NCBI GenBank assembly: GCA_944739405.2
Contig: OX123182.2
Span: 22,083,326 to 22,147,325, forward strand
Length of the DNA: 64,000 nt
Reading direction: 5' to 3'
Source: Euclidia mi
Taxonomy: Eukaryota; Arthropoda; Insecta; Lepidoptera; Erebidae
Shown here: positions 1 through 10,860 of the stretch, piece by piece
Layout: each line of letters starts with the position of its first letter
Numbering within the stretch: the first letter of the stretch is position 1
The notes under the pieces: generated by a model
Told to the model about the DNA's origin: nothing
What the model saw: only the letters and a program-made list of their open reading frames with translations
Databases searched by the model: none
Made by a program: the position numbers and the translations under genes

Positions 1-175
1 TGGTGCACCTGCCGATCAACGGACGAGGCTCTGGCAAACAAAATATCCCGATAAGCGGCAATAGGCTCGCCACCTATTACGTGGGATCAAAACACTGGCG
101 AATAGTGGGCGTTTAATATGCCTCTGCCTACCCCTTCGGGGAAACAGGCGTGAGTCTATGTATGTACGTATGAAT
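1..175 (+). repeat. SINE-1, 3' part
   Basis: Only the body and tail of a tRNA-headed SINE lie inside the window; the head is cut by the window edge. It shows the family landmarks also seen at 8753-9002 and 59160-59334: ggcaataggctcgcc, then tattacgtgggat, then ctgcctaccccttcggg, then gcgtgagtctatgtatg. The TATG-rich end is its 3' terminus. The same 3' end closes the LINE at 63135-64000. Not translated; the short open frames over it are incidental. Confidence 0.85.
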
Positions 176-182
176 AAAAAAT

Positions 183-290
183 ATCGACGTTTCCAAAACA
201 CCGATGTTTTTCAATCGATGTTTATCGTACATCGATGGTTTTCAATCGATGTTAACATCGATGCCAATGTTTTTCTAATATCGATCATCC
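183..290. repeat. CATCGATG-rich short repeat cluster
   Basis: Five or so near-copies of an atcgatgttt / aacatcgatg motif in both orientations occur within about 100 bp, directly after the SINE end. This looks like subterminal repeats of a small DNA element, but I see no clear outer boundaries. Family unknown. Confidence 0.5.
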
Positions 291-471
291 CTACTTTGTA
301 TGTATGTATGTAATTCTATAATAATAAAATTTTATCTCAAAGTGGTCATATAATATGAACCTATAAAACAAGCCTTCAATATGTAAACATTGCACTTGAA
401 TTTCAAATATGATATGATGAGTGAAAAAGCTTGATGCCTTTCCACAAATAGATAAAAAAGAATTGTTCTCA

Positions 472-800
472 TGTACCCGTGTGTCGGAGGGTCGGGTATC
501 GCCGAAGCATTCCTCGCTACCCCCCGACGGGTATTGGCCCGCCAGATGGTCAAGCGGGCCCCGAACAAAACCCCCTTGGCGGCGGATGAAGGTGTTGGGC
601 TCCGCCGCTAAAACGCCCAGCGGTCGCAGAGGATACGGAGGACAGCAACGCAACACCGCATCTCCTCTTCCTCTGCGGCCCCACCCTGACGCAACGATGG
701 TGCGCCCCCATTTGGTCGCGGCAGATAGGGCGCGCGACAACGCAACACCGACGTGCCTCTCCTCCCGCGATCGCACCCGACTGCGAGGGACAGACGGACT
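472..800 (-). mobile_element. GC-rich non-LTR-type retroposon fragment
   Basis: A sharp GC-rich block in AT-rich surroundings. On the minus strand it matches the internal part of the complete element at 6345-6936, with shared landmarks tgcggccccaccctgacgca, ctcctcccgcga and cgggtattggcccgcc. Both ends are missing and no target-site duplication is visible. Open frames of 77 to 175 codons cross it in several frames, as expected of GC-rich DNA with few stops; none resembles a known protein. I infer a truncated copy of a nonautonomous retroposon. Confidence 0.65.
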
Positions 801-831
801 GCGATCAATCTTGCCCATATAGAACCAGCAT

Positions 832-1261
832 AACTAAGCAATTCCTAACATATCTTACATTTTCCGAGCTCGAAACTTGAATTTTAGCACTTTTATAAAA
901 TAATCCTTATAGAACACTCTCTATTATATGACAAAATCGAAACTATACACGTAACACAATCACACACGAACATTCCAGCAACAATTTACTTACACAACAA
1001 ACAAGAAACTAAACTACAACACATAAGAAGGTATAGAGACGAATTTTCGCTACATTTGGCGCTCACAAAAGTTTCTCTAAGCACGATAATCAAGCAGCAA
1101 GATTAATCACAGCGCTATGGGATGTACATAAAAATTATTTTATACCTAATGGAATGGCAAGGGAAATAAAGTGGAAATTTGATGAGGAGCGGAATGATGG
1201 GTGGGGATAACGAACCGTGACGTCAAACGTTTGACTCCATTCTTAAAGACAGTGACGAAAG
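832..1261. other. AT-rich spacer
   Basis: No coding potential, repeats with clear ends or RNA genes seen. Confidence 0.5.
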
Positions 1262-1500
1262 AAAACGTAGACAAGGTATATAATGAAAATTTTTTAAACT
1301 TTCACGGTTGACTGCACATATGGCGTAGTTTAAGCGCTCGCCTTGCCGTTTAGATCTGCGTGCATGTTCAATCCCAAACGAGACAATATTTTGTGTGATC
1401 CACAGTTTGTTGTTTCGAAATTGTGATTGTAAGGCGACAGTGACAATTTGTGTCCGGTGACTAAATGTTTGTAAAGTCTTTCGCAACACGGGACAACAAA
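1262..1500 (-). repeat. SINE-2, degenerate
   Basis: Read on the minus strand this is an old copy of the SINE at 9599-9797 and 10861-11075. From the plus strand one sees, inverted, the tail (gttgtcccgtgttgcgaaag region), the mid-body (aacaacaaactgtggatcac), the B-box region (tgggattgaac) and the head ending in tgcagtcaaccgtg. The body is diverged but all parts are in family order. Confidence 0.7.
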
Positions 1501-2127
1501 AACTCACTTACTTATATTTATGTAAATGGTTTGGGTTTACTTGAATTATTTGTTAACATTGTGGGTTGTAATCGCGTAATTTACAGGGTGATATCGTCCC
1601 ATGATTATGGCTCACGTAACCCATACCAACCTCAGGGATATAATATGGTATTGCTGCTCTATTATTGAAAGAATTACTCGATTGAGACCTGTTCCATCAA
1701 TATCGGCTAGGTATGAATATGGCATCTGTTAATACGGCTTTTTGTTTCATTGAACTGAAAAGGCAATAAAGCAGCATGGCCTCCATAATAACCACCAACA
1801 TCTAGCAAAATAATTACTTAAGCAACATAAAAATCATTACTTGTGCAAAAACAGTAACTGAAATATATAATTAAATGCCACATCCACAATCACACTACAC
1901 TTCGCACATCCAACGCCTGTTCACCGAGATGAGTTTTTCTTTAAGAAACGCCAACGTTCGCCTCTCTGCCTAAGTGTCCATGTAATGTACCCAGAAAATC
2001 GATTACGATACGATTTTTTCTCTTTAAATTCCATTAACACTCACTAGTATTTAAATCTGTATTTTTTAAGGACACAGATGGAAACTGTAAATTAATACGT
2101 CTAGACAGTTATTTTTTATTGATCTGT

Positions 2128-2365
2128 ATCCTTGAAGAGCTAGGCAGAAGTGTAATATTACACCTACTTTAAACCATATATATGTTATGCATTTTTAGGT
2201 CCCACGTAATAGGGGGCAAGCCTATTGTCACTACTGTAGACATTGCCAGACTCCGGCTGCTACTGAGAATTCGTAAAACTCAGTAACGCTTTCGCCCCGG
2301 AAGTCGAACTCTTTACCTCCCGTTCAGCAGACGCGTACGCTATCCAATGGACCAGAGGTAGTCTA
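2128..2365 (-). repeat. SINE-1, minus strand
   Basis: Inverted family landmarks: aggtcccacgtaatagggg, cagactccggctgctactga, then the anticodon-side and A-box region ending in gctatccaatggaccagagg. The B-box (aagtcgaactctttacctcc on plus) is mutated. A fairly old copy. Confidence 0.8.
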
Positions 2366-2539
2366 TGTAGATTAAGATGAGAATAGACATCTCGTGATGT
2401 TGCTGGTGTACCCAGTGCCAGTTCGTCGTAGTGCTTCAAGATCATTACCTCATAAATAAAGTAATTCTCAGATCTATTGCTATCCATCCAAAGGCTCGTT
2501 TAAGGAAACAGAAGACACCCATTTAAGGAATTTCCGTTA

Positions 2540-3160
2540 GCGATAAAGCCGTCCAATGAAGATTTTATTGAAACTTTTACTTTTCGTATACATGTCATTC
2601 TCATCTTAGCCAAAAACCGCCCACACTGGACATGGTCACTTCCTGGCCAATTAGTGGCTGTTTTCACGCAGGCCAATCTAGCATTCTACTACTTCTGGCG
2701 ATCCCAACCAGATCTCCATCTTGAGGGTGGGTACCCTCTACTGCAACGCCCGGTGCGTGGATAACGTTGCAGAGTTAATTTCTGCCTCAAAGGTCTGGCT
2801 TGTTGATCAATTTAGGCGTACATTTTTTATTTAGCAGATTCACACATATCATAACCACACTATATTCTTGCGACAAAATAAGGACACGCTGTGGTTACAA
2901 ACATTAACGAATGAACGTAAAATGGACAAAAATTAAGCCATCCACTCGTTGCATAGTTATTAAATGTGCGAATTGCTTCTAAGACTCATGATTAAAACAC
3001 ATAAAGCAAGAGTTACGTTTATATTGTTTTGCATGTGGAAACAGCAATACGTAGTCGGAATAAGCACCGTGAGGGTATGTATTATTTATAGCGGAAAGGG
3101 ATTTTATTCATACAATAGTTAGCATTTATAATTCGGAACTACAGTAGTTCTGATTTATCT
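2540..3160. other. Unclassified sequence, partly GC-richer
   Basis: Positions 2600-2800 are richer in G and C than the surroundings (for example gagggtgggtaccctctact) and could be a piece of a LINE 5' region. I cannot place it in a family. The rest is plain AT-rich DNA without coding signal. Confidence 0.35.
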
Positions 3161-4665
3161 CCCAACCAGCAAAAACTAGGCTTACAACAATCTCAAGACT
3201 ACTGATTTTTTGCTCTTACATCAGTCCTATATAATGATATAAGCCTGGATTTGGGCACCAATTATAAGCATATTTAGTTTAATATCGTTCTAATATCAGT
3301 CTAATTGAATGCTGTTTGCACTTACTGAAATCTAGCCAAATTTAATTTAAGCCCACTTAGGCTGATATTGCTTTTACGTAAGTATCTTGTAAGCCTGCAT
3401 AGGCTTATATTGGTCTAAGGTTAGAATATTTTGAGAATTTTACGTCAGATCCAATTTAAAAGTTCGTGTGAGTGTTGGTGATACAATTAAATTGGTTTGA
3501 AGTTAAATGTAAACCAATAAAATTAAAGTTGCGTAAAGTTAATGTTTATACTAAAGTGCCGTTATCAAGTGCGTGTTTTTAAGTTTTACAGTAAGTAATC
3601 GTATTGGAATTTATTATTTACTGTTAATTAGACCTCGTTTTACGCTTCAAAATTCATGCGCCTTGTTAAATAAGGTATTTCTAGTTCTCGTTTAATTATT
3701 TTATTTGTTAACTAGTCGACGCCAGCGGCTTCGCACGCACATATTTTCAAATTTCCCGTTTTGCTTGATCCCGTGAGAATTTCGGGAAATCCCGTCTTAG
3801 TGCACCCCTACGGTCTCCAAGGAACATACATGCTAAATTTCAGCTTTCTGCGCCGCGTAGTTTCGGCTGTAGCGTGTCTGTCAGTCAGTCAGTAACGCAA
3901 GGATTTTATATATTAAGATTTGTATTGATAGTGTCGCCATTAGTATAGCTGCCTTTTACAAGCGCACTATTGTAGTAATGTAAGTAATGTAAGATTGTTT
4001 ACTCTAATTTTAGCATTCGGTTTACTAAAAATATAAATAAGGGTTCCTCGCAATTTTACATAAAACCTGAAATCGACTGAGAGAAAAAGAAAACTTAATC
4101 TTAAGGCTATATGTACACGAAGTCGGCGCGCGCGGCCATTATTGCTATTAAATTAAAAAAATTAAAATAAAATATGGCCAGCAAAATTACTCTTAAAACT
4201 ATAAAAAATTAGTTACTCCCAAAATCGAGATCAAACGCTCTTATATGGGCCTTGTATTTTGTATTGTAAGTATGTTGATCCAAAATTACTCTAATATCAT
4301 ACTTATGCAGTGCTATTGATATTATATTAGTTTCAAATAAGATCAGAAATGCACGTACTCACAGTGCTTTTATGCTATACTGATATTAGTCTGACATCTT
4401 ACAATAGCATTTAGCAAGTCTAGTATAAAATCAAACGAGCTTAGAAAATATCCATATAAGAGCAAGTTTTTCTCAAGTGCAACTCGTCTTAGTAAATGTT
4501 ATATACATATATGAGACTTGGTTATAAGACTGAGCGTTCTTGAGGCCATACCGGCTTATCTAAAAGTAATATAGGATCGATGATATGTTCTTAAACAAAT
4601 ATAAGAGCGCTTTAAGCCTACCACTCTTAAAAAGTGTGAGTTCTGAGACTGTTTTGCTGGTTGGG
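3161..4665. mobile_element. Nonautonomous TIR element, 1.5 kb
   Basis: The block starts with cccaaccagcaaaa and ends with the perfect reverse complement ttttgctggttggg, a 14-bp terminal inverted repeat. Inside, near both ends, short motifs such as ataagcct / aggctta and ctaatatcag recur many times, as in subterminal transposase-binding repeats. No transposase frame is present, so it would depend on an enzyme from elsewhere. The direct repeat next to the ends is at most 2-3 bp and not convincing, so superfamily is open. A separate dispersed repeat (3707-3930) is nested in it. Confidence 0.6.
3707..3930 (+). repeat. Dispersed repeat nested in the TIR element
   Basis: About 215 bp that recur at 55590-55805 with roughly nine of ten bases alike by eye. 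Landmarks: gacgccagcggcttcgcacg, cgtcttagtgcacccctacg, catgctaaatttcagctt, gtcagtaacgcaaggatttt. Both copies sit inside DNA transposons. The type of gcggcttcgc block is common in Lepidoptera in my experience, but I do not know its family. Confidence 0.7.
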
Positions 4666-5800
4666 CTGTACAGGCTCTGCACTATACGAAAAAGTGGCCA
4701 GCTTTTTAGAGAAGACCGAATCTGTACTTATGCTGTCAAATAAAAGACTTCTATGAATCTCGCGTAACCTTATTCCAGTGTTACGTTAAGAGACACAATT
4801 CTCATAATTATTATGATATTGGAATGATCTCGTGACTTTATTCTAAATTGAACGATGTGACCACCGTGTAGAAGTCAAATTAGACGATAGTGAAATTAAA
4901 TTAGTAGGATACCGATTTTTATTAAATTCAAAATCTAATCTCTTTTCGTTCAAAATATGGTTTCAATGTCATATAAAATTCGAGAAAGGATTGATTTAAG
5001 TAAATATCATTTTAGACACATATCAAACGCTGTGCTATGTGACATTTTAAATGATTAGTAGCTACAAAAGTAATTGAAGCTTTTGTAACATTCATTTAGT
5101 TAAATGTTCCGAGTACTTTATGTTAATATAAACTGTTCCAAGCACCATGATTTAAAATATGCTGCATTTTAATCTATGTAATCATTAAAGGGATTGAATA
5201 AACTGACGTGCTTGCACTGAATAATATTTATTTATATCAATTGTTTTATCAAACACGCCCAAATCTTTTTTCCAAGTTTTAGTAGGCTCATCAATCAATA
5301 ATAGTGATTAGGTCAGTCTTTAGGTACAAATATTGGACTTGAAACTTTAGTATAATATGATAATACAATCTTGTTTCTTGTAACAATATTTGGCTTTATT
5401 TTAGTTGTAATTGGTTGCTAGCTCTACTTCTGTGTATACATTTAATAATTACTTGTTTTACTATCTGAAGCTATACACAAATTTATTTGCCGCCTGGGGA
5501 TAAAATAATAAGCTTTAATTAATAATAATTTTATTAGTCCATAAGAATTATTACTTAATCTTAGTACAAATATATGGCTAGTGGTATAGATTTACAAGCT
5601 AAAGAACCTGACTTCTAAACTAGGTATGTACCTGTATCTTAGAAGTCAGTGTTTCCTTCTGATTGATACATTATATACTGTAATGATAAAATTATTATCA
5701 TTATTATTATATAAAACTTTGCGTTACTCACTGACGGACAACGCACAGCCAGCAATTATTATGTATGTTCCTTGTGGTTGCACCTTGCATCGTAGGGGTG
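4666..5800. other. AT-rich spacer
   Basis: About 1.1 kb with no open frame of interest, no SINE head and no terminal repeats. Short ATT runs near 5695-5712 are simple-sequence DNA. Confidence 0.5.
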
Positions 5801-5803
5801 CAC

Positions 5804-6068
5804 TAAGCCCCCCGCGGGATCTCCACCTTGTCGTGGTGCGGGGGCTCAGTAACCGTGGCTTGGAACCCCGCGGTGAAGCTAAGAGGGATCCAGGAGGGGA
5901 CGCTCCGCGTGGGCTTGACGGGGCCTGCGCAGGATGCGTCCAACGGTGCGGGTGCGGGGGACAGTTCTGTCTGTCCCTCGCAGTCAGGTGCGGTCGCGGG
6001 AGGAGAGGCGTGTCGGTGTTGCGTTGCCGCGCGCCCTATCTCCCGCGACCAAATGGGGGCGCACTTAT
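5804..6068 (+). mobile_element. GC-rich retroposon, 5' part only
   Basis: Plus-strand copy of the first 260 bp of the element at 6345-6936. It begins with the same C-run plus gggatctccaccttgtcgtg and runs through aagagggatccaggagggga to ccaaatgggggcgcac, where homology stops abruptly without a poly(A) tail. It therefore lacks its 3' half. Together with the minus-strand copy about 280 bp downstream it makes a large imperfect inverted repeat. Confidence 0.75.
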
Positions 6069-6069
6069 G

Positions 6070-6330
6070 ATTTAGAACGTGATTAACTCAATAGTTTAAA
6101 AATATACATACATGGCATTTAAAGAATCTCCAACTTTTTTGTCGGTTAAAACGGGTGCTGAATAATAGAGAATAGGTCACTTAAAGCCCTACAGCAAATA
6201 TAATTTACTTAAATTACATACAAAATAATAATTCCGTTTTTTATTTTAGATGATTTCGCCGGCAAATGAGTTCAACAAATTTTAAAACGTAGTAAAAATG
6301 AAATATACTGCGGCAAATTACTTTTACGTC
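6070..6330. other. Spacer between inverted GC-rich elements
   Basis: AT-rich, non-coding, nothing recognisable. Confidence 0.5.
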
Positions 6331-6344
6331 ACTAAAGAGGACCT

Positions 6345-6936
6345 TTTTTTTTGTTTTTTTTTTGTTTTACGAGGTGGAAAATCCCTTTGGATCTCCGACT
6401 CTTGGGGGAAATAAGAGCCGGAGTATGTGGTGTTTCCACTAAAAACCACCTCGACTGCCGCCATGTACCCGTGTGTCGGAGGGTGGGGCATCACCTAAGC
6501 ACTCGTCGCCACCCTCCGACGGGTATTGGCCCGCCAGATGGTCAGGCGGACCCCGAACAAAACCCCCTTGGCGACGGACTAAGGTGTTGGACTCCGCCGC
6601 CAAAACGCCCAGCGGCCGCAGAGGATAGGGAGGACGGCAAAGCAACACCGCATCTCCTCCTCCTCTGCGGCCCCACCGCGACGCATCGAATGGTGCGCCC
6701 CCATTTGGGCGCGCGGCAACGCAACACCGACACGCCTCTCCTCCCGCGACTGCACCCGACCGCGAGGGACAGACAGAACTGTCCCCCGCAACCGCACTGT
6801 TGGTAGTCATCCTGCGCAGGCCCCTCCAAGCCCACGCGGAGCGTCCCCTCCTGGATCCCTCTTAGCTTCACCGCGGGTGACCAATCCACGGTTACTGCGC
6901 CCCCCACCACGACAAGGTGGAGATCCCACGGGGGGG
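6345..6936 (-). mobile_element. Complete 592-bp GC-rich retroposon with 14-bp TSD
   Basis: Flanked by the exact 14-bp direct repeat actaaagaggacct at 6331-6344 and 6937-6950, a target-site duplication. On the minus strand it starts with a C-run and gggatctccaccttgtcgtg and ends in a long A-rich tail (T-runs at 6345-6375 on plus). That is the anatomy of an LINE-mobilised retroposon. At 592 bp it is far too short to carry a reverse transcriptase, and its minus-strand frame of about 120 codons (6439-6810) matches nothing I know. Best reading: a nonautonomous element assembled from the 5' and 3' ends of a GC-rich non-LTR retrotransposon. Fragments of the family lie at 472-800 and 5804-6068. Confidence 0.8.
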
Positions 6937-7244
6937 ACTAAAGAGGACCTAATTTCATTCAGCGTAACCGTAATATATTCTTATAACCACTGCGTTAAAA
7001 TTAACCACATCCAGACAGAAACTGCAATGTGATTTAATTAAATCCGAAAAGAGCGTTGAATTTCACGCACTCAAAGTGGCAAGGCTACTGGGCTGTATAA
7101 TTCAACTTTTGAGCAGCAATCCTGAAGCTTTTTATAGCGACCGACGTCAGATAAAATACGATAAAGGAGTAATGTTACGTAGTTCACATATAATGTAATA
7201 CCATACTAGTAGTCTTGTTACATATCTATTGATGTACCAATAGG

Positions 7245-7442
7245 AGGAAGGAGGAAAGAGGTTTTTTTATGTATCTCCGAAGGAATAGGCCGAGGTTACA
7301 CCCACATTTTGCCTTATGGGTCCCACGTAATAAGGGGCAAGCCGGGAAGCACACCGGGACCGGGATGATACTGAGAATTCGAGAAAAGTGCGTATCACTT
7401 TTGAGATTGATCAGCAGATGCTATCCACCGGGCCACGGAGGT
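7245..7442 (-). repeat. SINE-1, minus strand, degenerate
   Basis: Inverted landmarks: ctccgaaggaataggc (tail), gggtcccacgtaataaggg (body), tactgagaattcgagaaaag, and the head end gctatccaccgggccacgg. The B-box is largely lost. An old copy. Confidence 0.75.
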
Positions 7443-7766
7443 TTTCTGGCTATAAAGCTTTTTATTAATATCATGATGCCTTATTTATTCCTACGGAAAT
7501 TCATCAACAACGCGATGACTAATACCATTAACATCCGTCTATGTATACAACATTTAAACACAAACCATAGAAAACAAAAATCGTAACGTACCAAACTCAC
7601 ACTAAACGGAACATCTCTTTGAAAAATATTTAGCTATGTTGTTTGATACCCACCACCACCACCACTTATGTATTTGAAGGGAATGTTTGGTAAAGTGCTT
7701 TTGAATTGTAAAAGTGAAAACATCGATTCGTCTCAGAACAAAGACTAACGGCTGGTCGCAATATAT
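7443..7766. other. AT-rich spacer
   Basis: No feature supported. A short ccaccaccaccacc run sits at about 7650-7665. Confidence 0.45.
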
Positions 7767-7869
7767 GATCTGTCTATCGGTTTGCGGATTAGAGATACAT
7801 GATTGATATATTTTATTTGGAGCTTATGTCAAATATTCATATCTTATCTGCAAATCCATGGATAGATCG
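7767..7869. mobile_element. Short MITE, about 100 bp
   Basis: Imperfect inverted ends: gatctgtctatcggtttgcg on the left against gatctatccatggatttgca read from the right on the minus strand. The middle contains gagcttatgtcaaatatt. A relative with the same ends and the same middle (reverse orientation, cataagctccatac) sits in both duplicated blocks at 14432-14518 and 39330-39416. No coding capacity; moved by an unknown transposase. Confidence 0.6.
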
Positions 7870-8655
7870 GATATTCAATCCGGCGGTAAAACTGGATGGA
7901 TTTTGGCGTCACAAAGGCGTTTAAGGTTGTATTCATATTTGTCGTAGATTCCTACGCAACGTAACATGTGTACACGTAACTGTTTGTAAAAATGTAGCAG
8001 TGTTGTCTGAAACACCACTTATGATTCTAAGTGGATGGAATGTCTGATAAGTCTTTGTATTGTAAAAGTGTATGCAAATTTGACGTATTTGGCGTTGTCG
8101 ACGAAGTGATATGATCTCAGAGCTATGACTAAAACAGATGAAAGTTTTCAGAGATTTTGTCTGTTTCTGTTTTTCACATTGGGAATAATTCAACAAAGCG
8201 ATATATAAAATATAATATGTGAACATCGACTATGACGACACAGAATAGGCTAAATGTTAATCTAACGTAAAAACTACATATATTACTGCAAAGGTTTATC
8301 GAAATCCGTTCAGCAGTTTTCAGGTGTGTATGATATTTTAATAATAATGGCACATGGTTTATAACGTCATACCGGCTCATAGAAATTTGAAATTATACTT
8401 CTAGCGAAGTTGCCAATTAAATATGTCAATATTTTTTTGTTACAGAAATTTGATTAAAATGCAGTTTTATTACAGGAAAATGTTAATTATGTATTATTTA
8501 TGAATACAAGCGTTTTCTGTTACTTTATACAAAATGCATATTCTACGTTGCGATGCGATATAACTTCAAAAAATATATGTAAGCGTTGGGTTTGAAGAGC
8601 ACTTATACCTTCAATTTTCATGGACAAGGCATGTCATCAATATTTGTTGTTAAAC
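7870..8655. other. AT-rich spacer
   Basis: No coding or repeat structure I can define. Open frames on the minus strand (up to 97 codons) have no family resemblance. Confidence 0.45.
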
Positions 8656-8656
8656 T

Positions 8657-8752
8657 GTACAAGTGTCCTGTTTGTATGACGTAGGACGGTGGCTAGTAAC
8701 GTCACAAGGGCCCGTACTCGCTCGAGGGCGCTCCATGTAATGGTGTAAATAT
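8657..8752 (+). repeat. Direct repeat, left copy, flanking a SINE
   Basis: About 95 bp containing tatgacgtaggacg, then tactcgctcgagggcgctc, then ggtgtaaatatg. A second copy at 9006-9101, roughly four of five bases alike, lies on the other side of the SINE at 8753-9002. Too long and too diverged to be a target-site duplication. Confidence 0.7.
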
Positions 8753-9002
8753 GCCTCCGTGGTCCAGTTGATAGCGTATGCGACTGTTGATCGGAGGTCT
8801 CGGGTTCGGTTCCCGGGTCGGACAAAAGTGTTACTGGGTTTCGCTAAATTCTCAGTAGCAGCACAGAGTCTGGTGATGTGCCTGGTAACGGCAAAAAGCT
8901 CGCCTCCTACTGCGTGGGACCTAAAAAATCATGGCGAAATGTGGGTGTAATATTATACCTCTGCCTACCCCTTTAAGGATACAGGCGTGTGTCTATAAAA
9001 AA
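8753..9002 (+). repeat. SINE-1, near full length
   Basis: tRNA-derived head with A-box-like tggtccagttgatagcg and B-box-like ggttcggttcccgggtc, followed by body (ttactgggtttcgctaaatt, ctggtgatgtgcctggtaac, ctactgcgtgggacct) and tail (ctctgcctacccctttaagg, caggcgtgtgtctat) ending in a short A-rich run. The A and B boxes are the internal RNA polymerase III promoter of such elements. Not a functional tRNA gene: there is no acceptor-stem pairing and the downstream body is SINE sequence. Confidence 0.9.
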
Positions 9003-9005
9003 ATA

Positions 9006-9101
9006 AGAAAGTGTCCTGCTCGTATGACGTAGGACGCGGCTTGTGATGTCACGAGGGCTCCTACTCGCTCGAGGGCGCTCTGTGTGAAGGTGTAAATATG
9101 C
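9006..9101 (+). repeat. Direct repeat, right copy, flanking a SINE
   Basis: Partner of 8657-8752 (tatgacgtaggacgcgg, tactcgctcgagggcgctc, ggtgtaaatatg). The pair implies that the SINE either landed at the junction of an older tandem repeat or carries this unit with it. Confidence 0.7.
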
Positions 9102-9194
9102 TAATTTGAAAACTTACGTTGTCTGACGCTGTACTGAACTGATATGATAAATAATATGAATTCGTGCTTATGTTTGCTTCGTTTGTGATGAATA

Positions 9195-9300
9195 ATAAAT
9201 GCATGCATGGCTTAGTGATTTAAACGGCCACTTAATACTGCGATGAGTGCTGCGAGTTCGATCCACATTGCTAGAAACTTTGAAAATTACTCAAGATTGA
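9195..9300 (+). repeat. Degenerate SINE-2 head
   Basis: atggcttagtgatttaaacg, then tgcgatgagtgctgcgagtt and cgatccacattgc follow the order of the SINE-2 head (A-box side, then cgagtgtt, then B box). The body is not recognisable. Tentative. Confidence 0.4.
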
Positions 9301-9598
9301 AGTGCGGGCGGTGTCAATTTAAAAAGTTAATTCTTTTTCCATACTTTTAAGTTAATGCAGAGTTTTAAACTATGGTACATCTTCTCAGCCTAGGAAGTCC
9401 AGAACCTAGGCCTCCCCTAAGGCTCGCCACACGGACAGATAATGAGCCACCCGCATCCAACCGCAGCCCGTTATTATGAACGGTGAAACACGGTTCAATT
9501 CGTTTAAATGATTGTTTACTATAATCACGAAGCCACAACCGGAGAAGTGTATGGAAATAGTGGCAAATACCGAGGTATTTGCCTTCACTGCCAGCCTT

Positions 9599-9797
9599 CT
9601 TTGACTGCACGGTTGGCATAGGGATTTAAGCGGCTGCCTCGCCGCTTGACACTGCGCCGAGTGTTCTGGGTTCGATTCCCACACGAGACAACACTGTGTG
9701 TGATTCATAAATTGTTGTTTCGAGTCCGTTCATTGTCTGCTTGTAAAGTCCCCTGAGACACAGGATTTATACCTAGTGCGAGAGATGTCTTTTTTTT
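9599..9797 (+). repeat. SINE-2
   Basis: Head: ctttgactgcacggttggca, gcggctgcctcgccgcttga; B-box-like ggttcgattcccacac; body attgttgtttcgagtccg and gtaaagtcccctgagacaca; tail ggatttatacctagtgcgag followed by a T/A-rich end. Same family as the copies inside both duplicated blocks. Non-coding, with an internal RNA polymerase III-type promoter in the head. Confidence 0.85.
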
Positions 9798-9799
9798 AA

Positions 9800-10469
9800 A
9801 TATCTTATTACCGCGAGTAAGACCAAGTTACCCTGTATAATTATTTTTACTGACAATTTTGTATCAAATTAATATTTTCCTTATTTTCATATTTTCAAAT
9901 ATTAATAAGTAGTCCTTTTCTATAAATACATTCCAAATTTTAACACGATATTTCTTCACACGTAAATCTTTTTATGAAGGGTTTTCGGAATATTAAATGT
10001 TACATTGAATCGTGCAATAGCAATCACGACGGTATTATTAGCCAAGTCCATTGTAGCTTATACGATACAGGTTTACTCGTACACCTACTGATGTAAAATG
10101 AAATATGTTTTTGTATTCTTCTATTTTACTTGTAAGATATAATTATATAAAATGTTCTCACTGAACATCATATCCATAGTTGATATATCAGAAATAGGAC
10201 ACCCGAGTCAGTTGCGTTATAGTCAACAGGACCAGGCAATCGCTCTTGTTACGTAATACATCTAGAACAACCCACCGAAAAATCCATCTTCTTTAATTAC
10301 TGCGCAAGGATCATCGATCATCAAAAATTGGCTATGCGGCTGTAAACGTCATTATTCGTAAACCTCTTAGCAGATATTCGTCGACAGAAAATCCATGTAT
10401 GGGTTGGAACATTCCCTAATATCATCGTGGAGTAATCTTATTAGGGTTGAGACGTAATCGGTCGCGAGA
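9800..10469. other. Unique sequence left of the duplication
   Basis: AT-rich, no gene or element recognised. The duplicated block begins at 10470, where sequence identical to 28104 onwards starts (agggacagtactggagtagg). Confidence 0.5.
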
Positions 10470-10814
10470 AGGGACAGTACTGGAGTAGGCACGACAATTC
10501 TTTTTGTTGACGGAACGGCATAAACTAGTTAGGGACTAGTTCCTTCTATATTACTAAACTTGTGTTACAGGTGTTTTTGTTCCGGGAATCAGCGAATTAT
10601 GATGTGTCTTTTTATCAAAGTCATATGTGATGATATACTACATAGGCAAAATGATTTGAGTATACTATGGTTGTAACTTGTCTCTGTGTCAATGCATTGC
10701 CTTGTAGGTTATGAGAGGATGAAGTAAGTGCGATAAAGTAAATAATGCAAAAGACGAAATTTATATTTTTGTGGTCCTTGGCGTGGACCACTTAAAGATT
10801 ATAGAGAAATACAC

Positions 10815-10860
10815 GAAGCAAATAGTATCTTAAGGAAGAGACGGAAAACTGGTCATCAAA
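10815..10860 (+). repeat. SINE 5' module (copy A)
   Basis: The stretch reading caaatagtatctt, then agagacggaaaact, then catcaaac directly precedes the SINE-2 head. A closely similar stretch (59017-59062) precedes a different, SINE-1-type head. It therefore looks like a shared upstream module of these retroposons, not host DNA. Confidence 0.5.

Noticed and set aside
472..800. CpG island or promoter of a host gene in the GC-rich blocks
   Set aside because: The blocks recur as copies of a retroposon, one with a target-site duplication; there is no gene downstream.
421..841. Overlapping 77 to 175 codon frames in the GC-rich block
   Set aside because: Stops are rare in GC-rich sequence in all frames; no frame resembles a protein family.
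8753..8825. Possible tRNA gene (A and B boxes, ggttcggttcccgggtc)
   Set aside because: No paired acceptor stem and the sequence continues into the SINE-1 body. The same holds for the heads at 9599, 10861, 12287, 29841 and 59080.
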